A DNA stretch of 64,000 nucleotides from SbD1 sp039679945 (GTDB lineage: Bacteria > Desulfobacterota > Syntrophobacteria > Syntrophobacterales > Syntrophobacteraceae), in NCBI GenBank assembly GCA_039679945.1, contig JBDKTY010000068.1, forward strand, positions 1-64,000. The letters run 5' to 3'. The notes beneath the pieces were generated by a model. The model saw only the letters and a program-made list of their open reading frames with translations. It did no database searches and was not told the DNA's origin. Within the stretch, counting starts at the first letter, position 1. Every line of letters begins with the position of its first letter. Position numbers and translations under genes: made by a program. Below are positions 1-8,850 of this stretch, piece by piece.

Positions 1-105
1 GAGGATATACCCCCGTTCGCCCTGAGGTATCGAAGGGTAGAACGGGTCAATTCTGAACAGCATCTTCAATTTAGGGATAGACTCATCTTGAACGCAACTC
101 CGTAT
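1..105 (+). repeat. Dispersed 105-bp repeat, copy A (left end cut by window)
   Basis: Bases 1-105 match 33881-33985 with a single difference (A at 59, G at 33939). The unit contains a REP-like palindrome around 11-48 (CGTTCGCCCTGAG and a partly complementary arm) and ends in TTGAACGCAAC at 88-98. In the other copy an inverted partner of this terminal motif lies just left of the repeat, so the true left end here probably lies outside the window. The repeat runs exactly into the first base of the stop codon of the neighbouring diguanylate cyclase gene. Confidence 0.9.
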
Positions 106-1010
106 CAGTCGGCATAAGCCACTCGATTGCGTCCGTCGTTCTTGGCCTTGTACAGTGCGCTGTCCGCCGCCTCGATAATCGTATTGACCGTGCTTTCCCT
201 GGCCCCGGTGGCCACGCCGATGCTGACCGTAACGGAGAGGGTTCCTGCTTTCGACTCCACTTTGTTGGAAGCGACCAGTTGACATAGCCGTCCGTACAAT
301 CCGCTATCCTTCGGAGCGCTTTTCTGACCGGGTGTAATAATGAGAAACTCTTCCCCCCCATATCGGCCGAGGTAGTCATAATCCCGCAGATTGTTCCCAA
401 GGAGTTTCACGAGGCCACGGAGCACGTCATCCCCGACCTGATGCCCGAAGGTATCATTGATCCTTTTGAAATGGTCGATATCGAAAAGTCCTATAGCCAG
501 TATGGAGGACTCTCTCCTCGCACGGGACAGTTCCCTCTCAAGCGCGGTCAGAATGGCACGGCGATTGAGAGCGGAGGTCAGCGGATCATGATGCGCTTCA
601 TAAGCTAATGCATCCTTTGCCTTGTTCAGTTCTGACTGCAACTCCGTCATGCGGTGCCCCACCTTGATTCGGGCGAGCAATTCCGCGTTGTCAAAGGGTT
701 TGATAATATAATCGTTCGCGCCGGCTTCAAGTCCCGAGACAATGTCTTTCTTCTCTCCCCTGGAGGTTACCATGATTATATAAGGAGGGTCAGAGGTACT
801 TAACTCTCGCAATCTCCGGCACACTTCCACGCCATCCATCCCGGGCATATTCCAGTCGAGAATGGCGATCTTCGGGGCTTCGGGGCCTCGCAGAATGTCC
901 AGGGCCGTATGCCCTTCGGCAGCCAGTACAGGATCATAGCCCCATTTTTTCAGTATTGCGGAGATGATCGTCTGAGAAATGCGGCTGTCGTCCGCGACTA
1001 GAATTTTCAT
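105..1010 (-). CDS. Response regulator with GGDEF output (diguanylate cyclase, WspR/PleD-like)
   Basis: This cytoplasmic protein of 301 aa should make cyclic di-GMP when its receiver is phosphorylated. An N-terminal receiver (about residues 1-120) has phospho-acceptor Asp52 in LDWNMPGMDG, and a GGDEF domain carries GGEEF at about 218-222. RDYD, five residues before GGEEF, fits the RxxD inhibitory I-site, so feedback control by c-di-GMP is expected. I chose the ATG at 1010 because the protein then begins at the receiver's first strand (MKILVADDS) and AGGG lies upstream; an in-frame start 36 codons earlier adds unrelated sequence. The gene follows the large hybrid kinase on the same strand after 162 bp, so the two may be cotranscribed and functionally linked, which is inference. 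The stop codon abuts a dispersed repeat. Confidence 0.93.
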   Translation of the reverse strand: MKILVADDSRISQTIISAILKKWGYDPVLAAEGHTALDILRGPEAPKIAILDWNMPGMDGVEVCRRLRELSTSDPPYIIMVTSRGEKKDIVSGLEAGANDYIIKPFDNAELLARIKVGHRMTELQSELNKAKDALAYEAHHDPLTSALNRRAILTALERELSRARRESSILAIGLFDIDHFKRINDTFGHQVGDDVLRGLVKLLGNNLRDYDYLGRYGGEEFLIITPGQKSAPKDSGLYGRLCQLVASNKVESKAGTLSVTVSIGVATGARESTVNTIIEAADSALYKAKNDGRNRVAYAD

Positions 1011-1172
1011 GTGACGATGTTTCCCTGGTGTCTCGATTTGAAGATCCACTGCATAAAAGGGCGTTTCGACCCGCATCGGCGCTCCGGTCGAATACCGCTG
1101 CCCGTGAAAACGATCCATGGCTCAGGATATTGGCACGGTCACGCAAAACCGACAGAATCCGTCGGAATCCGC

Positions 1173-4100
1173 TTATTCTCCCGGCCGGCCGTTTCCAACA
1201 GCCTGCTTGAGCCGCTGGAGCTGCTTTGCCAGCAACGGCTCCAGCTGCCTTAGCGTTTCAATCTCTTCCCTGTTGCCCGCCAGTTCCATTTCGGAAGCAA
1301 CACTGCGTAGAGCCATGGCGCCAATATCTCCGGCCTCTCCCTTGATTCGGTGCGCCTGCCTCGCGGCAAGTTGAGCGTTGCCCGCGTCCACGGTGGATTT
1401 CAATTCTGCTACCCGCCCGTCAATGTCATCCAGGAAATCTTCGATAACCGCCGCGGCTATTTGCTCGTCTCCCATCAGTCTTTCAAGCAGGGCATTCCGA
1501 TCAAAAACGGCGGATGAGCATTCCTGCTTCTCATCATCGCTTTCGGCCTCGAATGACTCACCCTCGCCACCTTTTCCGGGTTCGGATTCCCGAAAGGGCA
1601 GGTTGGATTCCCGCACATCCGGTGAATGCACGTCGGGGGAATCTTCGAGGCTTTCGGAAAGGAGCCTTTGCTTTTCCGGTTCGCCGGGGCCGGCGGATGT
1701 TTCCCGTGTCCCGCGCAAATATTTCTCCAGGGTACCGGCCACCGCGAATGGATTCACGGGTTTGGATATGTAATGGTTCATTCCGGCGTCAATGCACTTT
1801 TCCCGGTCGCCCTTCATGGCGCTGGCGGTCATGGCAATGACGGGGATCCGCTGATTACGTTCCCCGGATTCTCCGCTCCTGATCCTCCGGGTGGCCTCGA
1901 AGCCGTCCATCTCAGGCATCTGGCAGTCCATGAGCACCAGGTCGTACGGGATGTTGCGCAGGGACACGATAGCCTCACGGCCGTTGCCCACGGCGTCGGC
2001 CCGGTAGCCGAATTTTTTGAGGATGCTGAGTGCCACGATCTGGTTGGTCGAGTTGTCATCGACAATCAGGATGCGAGCCGGATTCTTCTCCGCCGCGACA
2101 TTGGCATGACCGGCCGCAACGCGGGAAGGCGGGGCGGTCTCGGCGTTTGTCCGCAGCCCAAGGGCCAATCCCAGGCAGTCACGCACCTGTCGCTGACGAA
2201 CCGGTTTGAAAAGACATCCCGCGAAACCGATTTTATCGAGTTCGGCTCTGTCTCCTCGCTGCCCAAATGGACTCAGCATGATCAGGACCGTCTCTTTGAG
2301 ATCCGGTTCCGATTTAATTAGTTTTGCCAGAACCTGCCCATCCATATCCGGCATTGCCATATTCAATAACGCCACCCGGTAAGGGGCGCCGGCACGGGAG
2401 GCCGAACGGAGCGCGGCAAGGGCATTTTCTCCGCTGGCGGCTTCCGCGCACGGGCATCCCCAGGAACTCAGCAATGTGGTCAGCAGCAATCGGTTGGTGT
2501 GATGGCTGTCCACAATAAGTACTTTGGTCCCCTGGAGGTCAACGGAAGAGTCGATCCCGGGCGCGGCTTTCTTCTGCTTCTCGAAAAGCGCCGTGAACCA
2601 GAAAGTGGAACCCTTTCCAACTTCGCTCTCCACCCTCATCCGACCACCCATCATTTCGACCAGGTGCTTGGAAATTGCCAGGCCCAACCCACTCCCACCA
2701 TATTTGCGGGTAGTGGAGGCATCAACTTGCACGAAAGGAGCGAAAACGGCGCTCAAACGTTCGGGAGGGATGCCGATCCCCGTGTCCGAGATACTGAAGC
2801 GTACCATGGCCGAGTGATCGGTCTCGCTTTCCAGCGCAACCTCGATGGTCACTTCGCCCTCATGGGTGAATTTGACGGCGTTTCCCGCCAGATTAACAAT
2901 AATCTGGCGCAGTCGTCCCGGATCACCCTGTAGAAGATGCGGCGCTTTCGGGTCCACAAGTGAGATCAGTTCAAGATTCTTCTTAGATGCCGTGGCGGCC
3001 AGCAACTCCGCGATGTCTTCCACTACATCGCGAAGGTCAAAATCCGTGGTCTCCAGGTCGATTTTTCCAGCCTCGATTTTGGAGAAATCGAGAATGTCGT
3101 TAACCAGGGAAAGGAGCGCTTCACCACTGGAGCGAACAATCTTTGCATATTCTCGCTGTTCATCCGTGAGTTCGGTATCGAGGAGGAGCCCCGTCATTCC
3201 GATCACCCCATTCATCGGCGTGCGGATTTCATGGCTCATGTGCGCCAGGAAGAGGCTTTTGGAGTGATTGGCCATCTCGGCGCGTCCCTTGGCAATGGCC
3301 AGTTCCGCCGTGCGCTCGGCCACGAGGTCTTCGAGGTGATCGCGGTACTTCAGCAATTCCTCCTCGGCCCGCTTACGTTCGGAGATGTCTTTGGCGAATA
3401 TGAAGGTGCATCTCTTGCCTCTGAATTCAGCGCGAGTGCTTGTAATCTCCGCCGGAAAAGTCGTTCCATCCTTGCGCCTGTGAATAGTCTCGAAATTCAC
3501 GGAGCCGGAGTCGTCGAGCATTTCTCCGATTTCAAGAATCTTCTCCTCGGACAGGGCCGCGTCGATATCCCGCAAGCTCAACGAGAGCAACTCATCGGAA
3601 GTGTAGCCGAGGCTCTCGCAGGCAAACTCATTGACGTTCATAATGCTTCCATCGCTCTTGGTCCGGAAGATACTTATGGCCGCGGTTTCGATGCAGAACT
3701 GCGAGAGGTGCAGCGCATCCGCTGTCTCGGCCAGTTCGACCGACCGCTGCACCACCATTTTCCCCAGTTCGTCACGCGCCTGTTGCAGTTCTTTTTCCAG
3801 GCGCTTGCGCTCGCTGATATCGCGAAAATACCAGATTCTTCCGTAGTCTTCGCCTTCGGAGCCCAACAAGGGTGCTGAATACTGGTCCAGCACCCTTCCG
3901 TCTTTCATTAGAAGTTCCTCGCGCCTCTTTTCCTCCGGATGCTTATAGAGATAGCTGAGCGCCGCCAGGAATCCTTCAACATCAGACATCTTTTCCGCCA
4001 GCCATTGGAGAACCGGCACGTCATTCCTTGACTCCATCAACCCGGAAGGGATCTCGAAAGTTTCGGTGAAGCGCCGGTTATACGATATGACGGAGCCACA

Positions 4101-5285
4101 TTTGTCGACCACGAGTATACCGTCGATGGAAGCTTCCTGCTGGGCAGTGAGAATGATGTTCTTGAGATTCAGTTCCTTTTCCGTGAGATCGCGTTGGCTG
4201 ATGTCGCGGATGTAGCCGCCGACGAGTTTTCGCCCATCGTATTCCAGGGCGTTTATCGACACCTCGACCGGGACGAGGGCCCCCGAAGCAACCCGGTCCA
4301 CTGTCTTCAGAAGAATCTGTTTGCCCTGGCTGAGCTGCTCATCCATCAGTTCAGCGCTTTCCCTGGTGTATCCGGTATTCCACTCGGGGACCCGCATGGT
4401 AAGCAACTGGGCCAGGTCCACACCGAAATGTTTACAGGCCGCCTGATTGGCATAAAACATCCTGAGTCCATCTTCGACATCGACGACATAAATGGGATCC
4501 AGGGTGTACTCGATGAGTGTCCGAAAAAAGGAGACCAGCTTCTCGGCTTTCATGCGCTCGGTAGCGTCGCGCACTATACTGCATATGTATTCGACATTAT
4601 TGTAAATAAGGTAACATGAGGTCGTCTCGACGGGAATTATGCGTCCGTCCTTTGCTCTATGATACCTTCCCAGGCGCAGACCCCCCCTTCGTTTCAGTTC
4701 ATGGTGAATTGACTTGATATCCAAATCCGCTTGAGCCGAATCGATGTCGCTAACCGACATCGAAAGCATTTCCTCGCGACTGTAGCCGAGCATCTGGCAG
4801 GCAGCCGTGTTGACGTCAAGGATACGGCCGTCAAATGTGCACCAATGGACGGCGTCCGCGATGCTGTTAATGGAAAATTCGAGCAGTCTCAGTTGATCCC
4901 TATACCGTTTGCGCCGGCTAATATCCCGTACCAGCGCCACTATACGATCTTCTCCAATCGCATCGTTTCTTTTCAGGCTGATTTCAGTCCAGAAAAGGCC
5001 GCCGTCTTTCTTCCTGCCCGGCCAGTCAAACAGTTGAGGCTCACCGCGGGTGGCCCGGGAGAGCCTGTCCATGACATCCTCATCGGGGCCGGGGTGTTCG
5101 GCGGCACTCAATTCCCGGATCGTCAGCGGGCGGGTTTCACCTGGTGAATACCCAAACATGTCCCACAGTGCCCGGTTCGCATAGACGATTTTCCCCGAGG
5201 CTATGTCCAGGATGAAAATCGCTTCGGACATATCATTGAAGATCGTCTCGACGAATATTTCATGATCCGGCAAAATGTCCCCCAT
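1173..5285 (-). CDS. Multi-PAS hybrid histidine kinase with two receivers and HPt domain
   Basis: At 1370 aa this is a phosphorelay kinase of the BarA/TorS layout. It has five PAS domains (about residues 10-130, 135-250, 255-370, 380-500 and 530-650), a HisKA domain with phospho-His in MSHEIRTPMNG, an HATPase with N, G1 and G2 boxes (NLAGNAVKF, DTGIGI, GSGLGLAI), two receivers and a C-terminal HPt with AHRIKGEAG. No membrane segment is evident, so it is probably a cytoplasmic redox or ligand sensor. The first receiver looks inactive: the phospho-acceptor position reads LLNMAMPDMDG, with Asn for Asp, and the acidic pair reads VDSHHTN. The second receiver is canonical (LMDCQMPEMDG). The diguanylate cyclase response regulator downstream is a candidate partner. 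A relic of a sigma-54 activator lies upstream on the same strand. Confidence 0.93.
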   Translation of the reverse strand: MGDILPDHEIFVETIFNDMSEAIFILDIASGKIVYANRALWDMFGYSPGETRPLTIRELSAAEHPGPDEDVMDRLSRATRGEPQLFDWPGRKKDGGLFWTEISLKRNDAIGEDRIVALVRDISRRKRYRDQLRLLEFSINSIADAVHWCTFDGRILDVNTAACQMLGYSREEMLSMSVSDIDSAQADLDIKSIHHELKRRGGLRLGRYHRAKDGRIIPVETTSCYLIYNNVEYICSIVRDATERMKAEKLVSFFRTLIEYTLDPIYVVDVEDGLRMFYANQAACKHFGVDLAQLLTMRVPEWNTGYTRESAELMDEQLSQGKQILLKTVDRVASGALVPVEVSINALEYDGRKLVGGYIRDISQRDLTEKELNLKNIILTAQQEASIDGILVVDKCGSVISYNRRFTETFEIPSGLMESRNDVPVLQWLAEKMSDVEGFLAALSYLYKHPEEKRREELLMKDGRVLDQYSAPLLGSEGEDYGRIWYFRDISERKRLEKELQQARDELGKMVVQRSVELAETADALHLSQFCIETAAISIFRTKSDGSIMNVNEFACESLGYTSDELLSLSLRDIDAALSEEKILEIGEMLDDSGSVNFETIHRRKDGTTFPAEITSTRAEFRGKRCTFIFAKDISERKRAEEELLKYRDHLEDLVAERTAELAIAKGRAEMANHSKSLFLAHMSHEIRTPMNGVIGMTGLLLDTELTDEQREYAKIVRSSGEALLSLVNDILDFSKIEAGKIDLETTDFDLRDVVEDIAELLAATASKKNLELISLVDPKAPHLLQGDPGRLRQIIVNLAGNAVKFTHEGEVTIEVALESETDHSAMVRFSISDTGIGIPPERLSAVFAPFVQVDASTTRKYGGSGLGLAISKHLVEMMGGRMRVESEVGKGSTFWFTALFEKQKKAAPGIDSSVDLQGTKVLIVDSHHTNRLLLTTLLSSWGCPCAEAASGENALAALRSASRAGAPYRVALLNMAMPDMDGQVLAKLIKSEPDLKETVLIMLSPFGQRGDRAELDKIGFAGCLFKPVRQRQVRDCLGLALGLRTNAETAPPSRVAAGHANVAAEKNPARILIVDDNSTNQIVALSILKKFGYRADAVGNGREAIVSLRNIPYDLVLMDCQMPEMDGFEATRRIRSGESGERNQRIPVIAMTASAMKGDREKCIDAGMNHYISKPVNPFAVAGTLEKYLRGTRETSAGPGEPEKQRLLSESLEDSPDVHSPDVRESNLPFRESEPGKGGEGESFEAESDDEKQECSSAVFDRNALLERLMGDEQIAAAVIEDFLDDIDGRVAELKSTVDAGNAQLAARQAHRIKGEAGDIGAMALRSVASEMELAGNREEIETLRQLEPLLAKQLQRLKQAVGNGRPGE

Positions 5286-5642
5286 TGCTTGACCGATTCT
5301 TTCAATCCCGCTCCCGTTGATCGCGGAATCAGCGGAGATGCGCCATGGATGGATTCAGCCCGAGCCGCCGAAATCCGTTGCAACCGCGGCGCGCGGATGA
5401 ATTGGTAACATTGTCCTGAATGCTTGTTCATGAAATCGGCGAGACGTGTGTTATTCTCTACAAAAAATACATCCTGGGAGAGAATGATCTGCGAGGATTC
5501 TTCTCATCTCGGCATTTGCCAATATCGGCCCATCGATCTTGGCTTGATCAATGAGAAGACTTCGAGACTTTCGGGATGGATCGAATGGCAATCGGCGGGA
5601 ATTCCGGCATTGCGCGAAGATGGGCGTTGCCGGGGATTCCGG
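5286..5642. other. Intergenic upstream of hybrid kinase
   Basis: This 357-bp stretch separates the kinase start from a regulator relic. Short open frames occur on both strands but none has a plausible ribosome-binding site or recognisable product. It probably holds the kinase promoter on the minus strand; I could not place it. Confidence 0.5.
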
Positions 5643-5760
5643 TTATTTGAGGCCGTATTTCTTTAGTTTGTAGCGAAGCATCCTTACGCTCAATCCCAGC
5701 AGCCTGGCGGCGTGTGTCTGGTTGGAGCTGGCTTCTTTCACCGCTGGATGTGCCGGCACG
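5643..5760 (-). pseudogene. Relic of sigma-54-dependent activator: C-terminal Fis-type HTH only
   Basis: The minus-strand frame ending with TAA at 5643-5645 reads NQTHAARLLGLSVRMLRYKL followed by KKYGLK and stop. This is the typical C-terminal Fis-like DNA-binding helix-turn-helix of NtrC-family activators (compare NDRQAAKLLGMSYYAFRYRK in the intact activator at 48585-49979). Upstream in the same frame nothing resembling the AAA+ or receiver domains is visible, and no start codon with a ribosome-binding site is near. I therefore read it as the 3' stump of a deleted response regulator that may once have partnered the kinase downstream. Confidence 0.7.
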
Positions 5761-6126
5761 GCGCAACAGGCGCCCGCCTCCTGGAATCCATCGGGGTTTG
5801 GTTCCGTGGACGGGCAGAACCCGCGCGGCAGTTGGCGTCAATAATCCCCTCGGCCCGCCAAACCCAATTGGTGGCAAGCCGTGTGTCCCGTGAGAAGAGG
5901 TCCGAATTTCTCACATGATCAGTTAAATCCGAGAGTTGATCTTCATCCAAATGAAGCGCTGGCTCTCGGAGGTACCCCCTTCTTAATGCCCGCGTAATGG
6001 TTTACCGGAATCAAAGCGACCGTCAAACACAGCCTGGCGGTCGCACGGGTTCCTCCGCCGGTCGTCGCGACGGGGGCGACCGGACTCGGTCGAAGCCTGC
6101 TCCGAATCCTAGCCTGAACCCAGTTC
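5761..6126. other. Intergenic, 366 bp
   Basis: No supported gene. The open frames here do not continue the activator relic with recognisable domains. A GC-rich inverted segment (cggtcgtcgcgacgggggcg region, near 6059-6080) lies just 3' of the universal stress protein gene and could act in transcript ending, but no clear T-run follows. Confidence 0.4.
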
Positions 6127-6549
6127 CTACCGGATGATTCCCACCGAGCAGGGGGCATTTGCAACCACTTTTGTCGCGGTCGCCCCGATCAGAATCTTCG
6201 CGAATCCGGTTTTTCCCGTGCTGCCCATGAGAATCAGATCGAACTTGCCGTTCTCCGCGGTTTCCAGGATGACATTAGCGGGGGTCACGCCTCTGCCGAT
6301 CATGGTGGCTACCTTGATCCCTTTTTCGTCAAAGAGCGCCTTTGCCTTGTCGACCGCCTTAATGGCCTCGGCGTCCAGCGACTCCTGAACATTTCCGGGC
6401 AATTCCTCGACGTCGCTGAGCAAAGCGGTGAGGGAAGGGGCCACCGCGATCAGCGTGACATCCGCCCCCTCTTTCTCGGCCAACTCAAGCCCCCTGAGGA
6501 CAGCTTTCATGGAGCGTTCCGAACCGTCTGTCGCCGCTAGAATCTTCAT
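6127..6549 (-). CDS. Universal stress protein, UspA family (ATP-binding type)
   Basis: This 140-aa single-domain Usp of the alpha/beta nucleotide-binding fold begins MKILAATDGS. The C-terminal GSTGKTGFAKILIGATA segment matches the G-2X-G-9X-G(S/T) ATP-binding signature, so it belongs to the ATP-binding (MJ0577-like) subgroup rather than the UspA type that lacks ATP. The start at 6549 is chosen because GGAGG sits 6-7 bases upstream and the fold begins there; a longer frame would add 17 unrelated residues. It follows a CBS-pair gene on the same strand after about 200 bp. Both are typical stress or energy-state sensors in anaerobes; a shared role is inference. Confidence 0.93.
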   Translation of the reverse strand: MKILAATDGSERSMKAVLRGLELAEKEGADVTLIAVAPSLTALLSDVEELPGNVQESLDAEAIKAVDKAKALFDEKGIKVATMIGRGVTPANVILETAENGKFDLILMGSTGKTGFAKILIGATATKVVANAPCSVGIIR

Positions 6550-6755
6550 ACGTGCCTCCAATAAGCTCATCAGTCGTGCAAATCGGGTTTTCGGGTTCAA
6601 CCTGCCCGCCGGCTTCCGGTGTTCCTGACCTTTCGAGATACGGGCGAGGGGTGTCCCGGCCGCAATCCCATGCTTTCGAAACTCTTTCCGTCAGCGGGCA
6701 AATCATCTGCCTCGACTTTTCGATTGCCCACGAAACAGTCACGGAGCAACAACGT

Positions 6756-7154
6756 TCATAGTACGAATATCGATGGATCAAGCTGACTTTTCAGGATGTC
6801 CGGTCTTGCCACTACTCCAACCAGTTTCCCCCCTTTCGTGATGGGCAAGCGAAGGATGTTTTCGTCCGTCATGATGTTCACGATCTCGCTGATGGGCGCA
6901 TTCACGTCGGCGGTAATCGCCTTTTTGCTCATCAGGACCCCGACTGCCGTATTGGCCAGGTCCTTTCCTTCCTTCAGGGCCTTCAGCAGGTCGAATTCGG
7001 TGATCACTCCCACAACCCTGTTCTCGCTGTCCGTTACGGGCACCCCCGAGAAATGACCGCCAAGGAGAGCAAGGATAATGTCTCTTGCGGGGGTACTCTC
7101 CCTTGTGCAGACAACGTGTTTCACCATTATGGACTCTGCTCTAAGGTCTTTCAT
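6756..7154 (-). CDS. CBS-domain pair protein
   Basis: This 132-aa protein is made of two CBS motifs in tandem: residues about 8-65 (IMVKHVVCTRESTPARDI to GVITEFDLLKAL) and 75-132 (LMSKKAITADVNAPISEI to GVVARPDILKS). Stand-alone CBS pairs bind adenosine ligands and report energy charge to a partner protein. The start at 7154 has GGAGT 7 bases upstream; the longer frame begins at a GTG that lies next to that ribosome-binding site. It is upstream of the universal stress protein gene on the same strand, and the two could form a transcriptional unit. No enzymatic domain is attached, so the target is unknown. Confidence 0.9.
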   Translation of the reverse strand: MKDLRAESIMVKHVVCTRESTPARDIILALLGGHFSGVPVTDSENRVVGVITEFDLLKALKEGKDLANTAVGVLMSKKAITADVNAPISEIVNIMTDENILRLPITKGGKLVGVVARPDILKSQLDPSIFVL

Positions 7155-7965
7155 GACTACACTCCTCACGAATAATGGTCAGTGCACGGCCCGGATTCCC
7201 GTGCCTGGGCTTCTTCCGTACGGCCACGGAAAAGGTGCTGAATCGGAAAGGTTTCACTCACCCGCGGGCGCACCGGTTCATGAAAGGCATTTGTGGCGCA
7301 CGCTCGCCAAATGTCCGGGAACTCGACCATGGTCCGCTTATGCACGGGAGATGGAAGCCTTTGGACCGGGAGTCTCCCAGGGTCCTCCCCCCCTCGGGCC
7401 CCTTGCCATGGGGGGGTGGGTACGTGGAGGCAGCTCGGGTTGTACGCGAGTCTGCACGGGTGAGTAGACAAGAAAGTGAGGAGTAATACGGTTTCTCAAA
7501 CACCTGTTGCCGCATGACCGGAATTGAAGTCAATCATTGCTGCCTCCTTGGACCAGAGCAGCGGAAACAGAAGAAAGTCCTCCGATGAGGGATTGGGCGA
7601 GGAACGTGGTACGAACCGAACACACAGCGGAACAGGGTGGAAGGAGGGCTTGCCTCGGTATATTCGCAATACCAAACCCTTTTTTATGATATATGCGCGT
7701 ATCCACATTGTCAATTAATGACAGGCGAAAATCCGGGAACCCGGAGACCGGGTACCCCGGTCCGGGCGTGGCGCGCCCGCTCCATGGAATGCCTTTTCAA
7801 TCCTGCCGGGAACTTGTCGGGATCGCGGCGATTTTGGTTGGCTGTCGTGATCGGTCAGGGTATATAATCACAATCAGTCAATCAGATGCATCTCCCAGCT
7901 ATCGTGGGACTTGGCTTTCTTGTCGAACACGCTGCTCCCGATAACCCCGAAAACTCGGGTATCAC
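7155..7965. other. Long divergent intergenic region
   Basis: These 811 bp separate the minus-strand CBS gene from the plus-strand solute-binding protein gene. About 7370-7430 is a GC-rich palindromic patch (ccccttgccatgggggggtgggt). At 7496-7537 on the minus strand a 13-codon frame (MIDFNSGHAATGV) starts with ATG at 7537 behind AGGAGG at ideal spacing; it may be the stump of a lost gene or a short leader peptide. A sigma-70-like promoter for the downstream operon is listed separately. I see no other gene. Confidence 0.5.
7838..7868 (+). promoter_or_regulatory. Putative sigma-70 promoter of the binding-protein/kinase operon
   Basis: TTGGCT at 7838-7843 and TATATAAT at 7861-7868 are separated by 17 bases, a good -35/-10 pair. 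The leader that follows (about 90 bases) contains a short hairpin, CCCGAAAACTCGGG, just before the start codon at 7966, where no strong ribosome-binding site is visible. Confidence 0.5.
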
Positions 7966-8850
7966 ATGAAACAGAAGCACTGGATATGGCTCGCGCCGGT
8001 TGTCCTCGCCGCGGTCGTTGCCGGCCTGTTGGCATTCAGGCCGTCCGTCCCGCCCGGGGTGACGCTTGCTCGGATCGAACGGGAAGGCGTGATCCGGATA
8101 GGCTGCGCCCCGGAGGCTCCCTATGTGTTCCTCGACGCCCGCGGAACGTTTACCGGGGAGGAAATCGAGGTGGCCAAAATTATTGCATCCCGGATGGGTA
8201 TCCGCCGCATCGAGTGGTGTCAGACTGATTTCGGATCACTTATCCCCGAACTGGAGGCGGGCCGTTTCGATGTCATCGCGGCCGGGATGTTCATTACCGC
8301 GGAACGAGCGCGGCGCGTGATCTTCTCCGAACCGACCTTTCGCGTTCGCAACGCGCTGCTGGTGCGAACCGGGAATCCCCACGGCCTTCATTCCCACGAA
8401 GACATAATCAGGCAGTCGCAAGTCAAGATCGCGGTGCTGCACGGCTCTATCGAAGAGGCGATGATCCGGAAGATCGGTGTGCCTGATGACCGGATCAGCG
8501 TCGTTCCGGATGCGCTGACCGGGAGGGTCGCGGTGGAATCCGGCCTGGTCGACTGCCTGGCCCTGTCGTCCCCCACGGTCCGGTTCATGGCGCGGCAGCA
8601 GAACCTGGGCCTTTCCGAAATCGCCCAGCCCTTCATTGTGCCGGTCTCCAACGATGCCCGCCACGTCGGATTCGGAGCGAACGCTTTTCGCAAAGCGGAT
8701 GATGATCTTCGCGTGGCATGGAACCGGCATTTGCGCGCATTTCTCGGCAGCGCCGAACACAGGCGCCTGCTTGCTGAATTCGGTTTCAGCGATGATGAGT
8801 TGCCTGGAGAAATAACTACCTCCGAAATCCTGTCTTCGGGAGCAAAATGA
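7966..8850 (+). CDS. Periplasmic solute-binding protein, family 3 (amino-acid type)
   Basis: This 294-aa protein has an N-terminal hydrophobic segment (residues 7-24, WLAPVVLAAVVAGLLAF) that could be a signal peptide or anchor. The rest is a type II periplasmic-binding fold: GVIRIGCAPEAPYVFLD, then GEEIEVAKIIASRMGI, and FDVIAAGMFITAERARRVIF. This is the SBP_bac_3 family, which binds amino acids and similar small polar ligands. No ABC permease or ATPase gene follows. Instead the stop overlaps by 4 bp (ATGA) the start of a membrane histidine kinase with a short periplasmic loop, so this protein may serve as the kinase's periplasmic ligand detector rather than as a transporter subunit; that is inference from translational coupling. 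The ligand is unknown. Confidence 0.88.
   Translation: MKQKHWIWLAPVVLAAVVAGLLAFRPSVPPGVTLARIEREGVIRIGCAPEAPYVFLDARGTFTGEEIEVAKIIASRMGIRRIEWCQTDFGSLIPELEAGRFDVIAAGMFITAERARRVIFSEPTFRVRNALLVRTGNPHGLHSHEDIIRQSQVKIAVLHGSIEEAMIRKIGVPDDRISVVPDALTGRVAVESGLVDCLALSSPTVRFMARQQNLGLSEIAQPFIVPVSNDARHVGFGANAFRKADDDLRVAWNRHLRAFLGSAEHRRLLAEFGFSDDELPGEITTSEILSSGAK

Noticed and set aside
1132..1148. TGGCACGGTCACGCA resembling a sigma-54 promoter
   Set aside because: The -12 element is poor and it points towards the 3' end of the hybrid kinase on the opposite strand, with no gene to drive.
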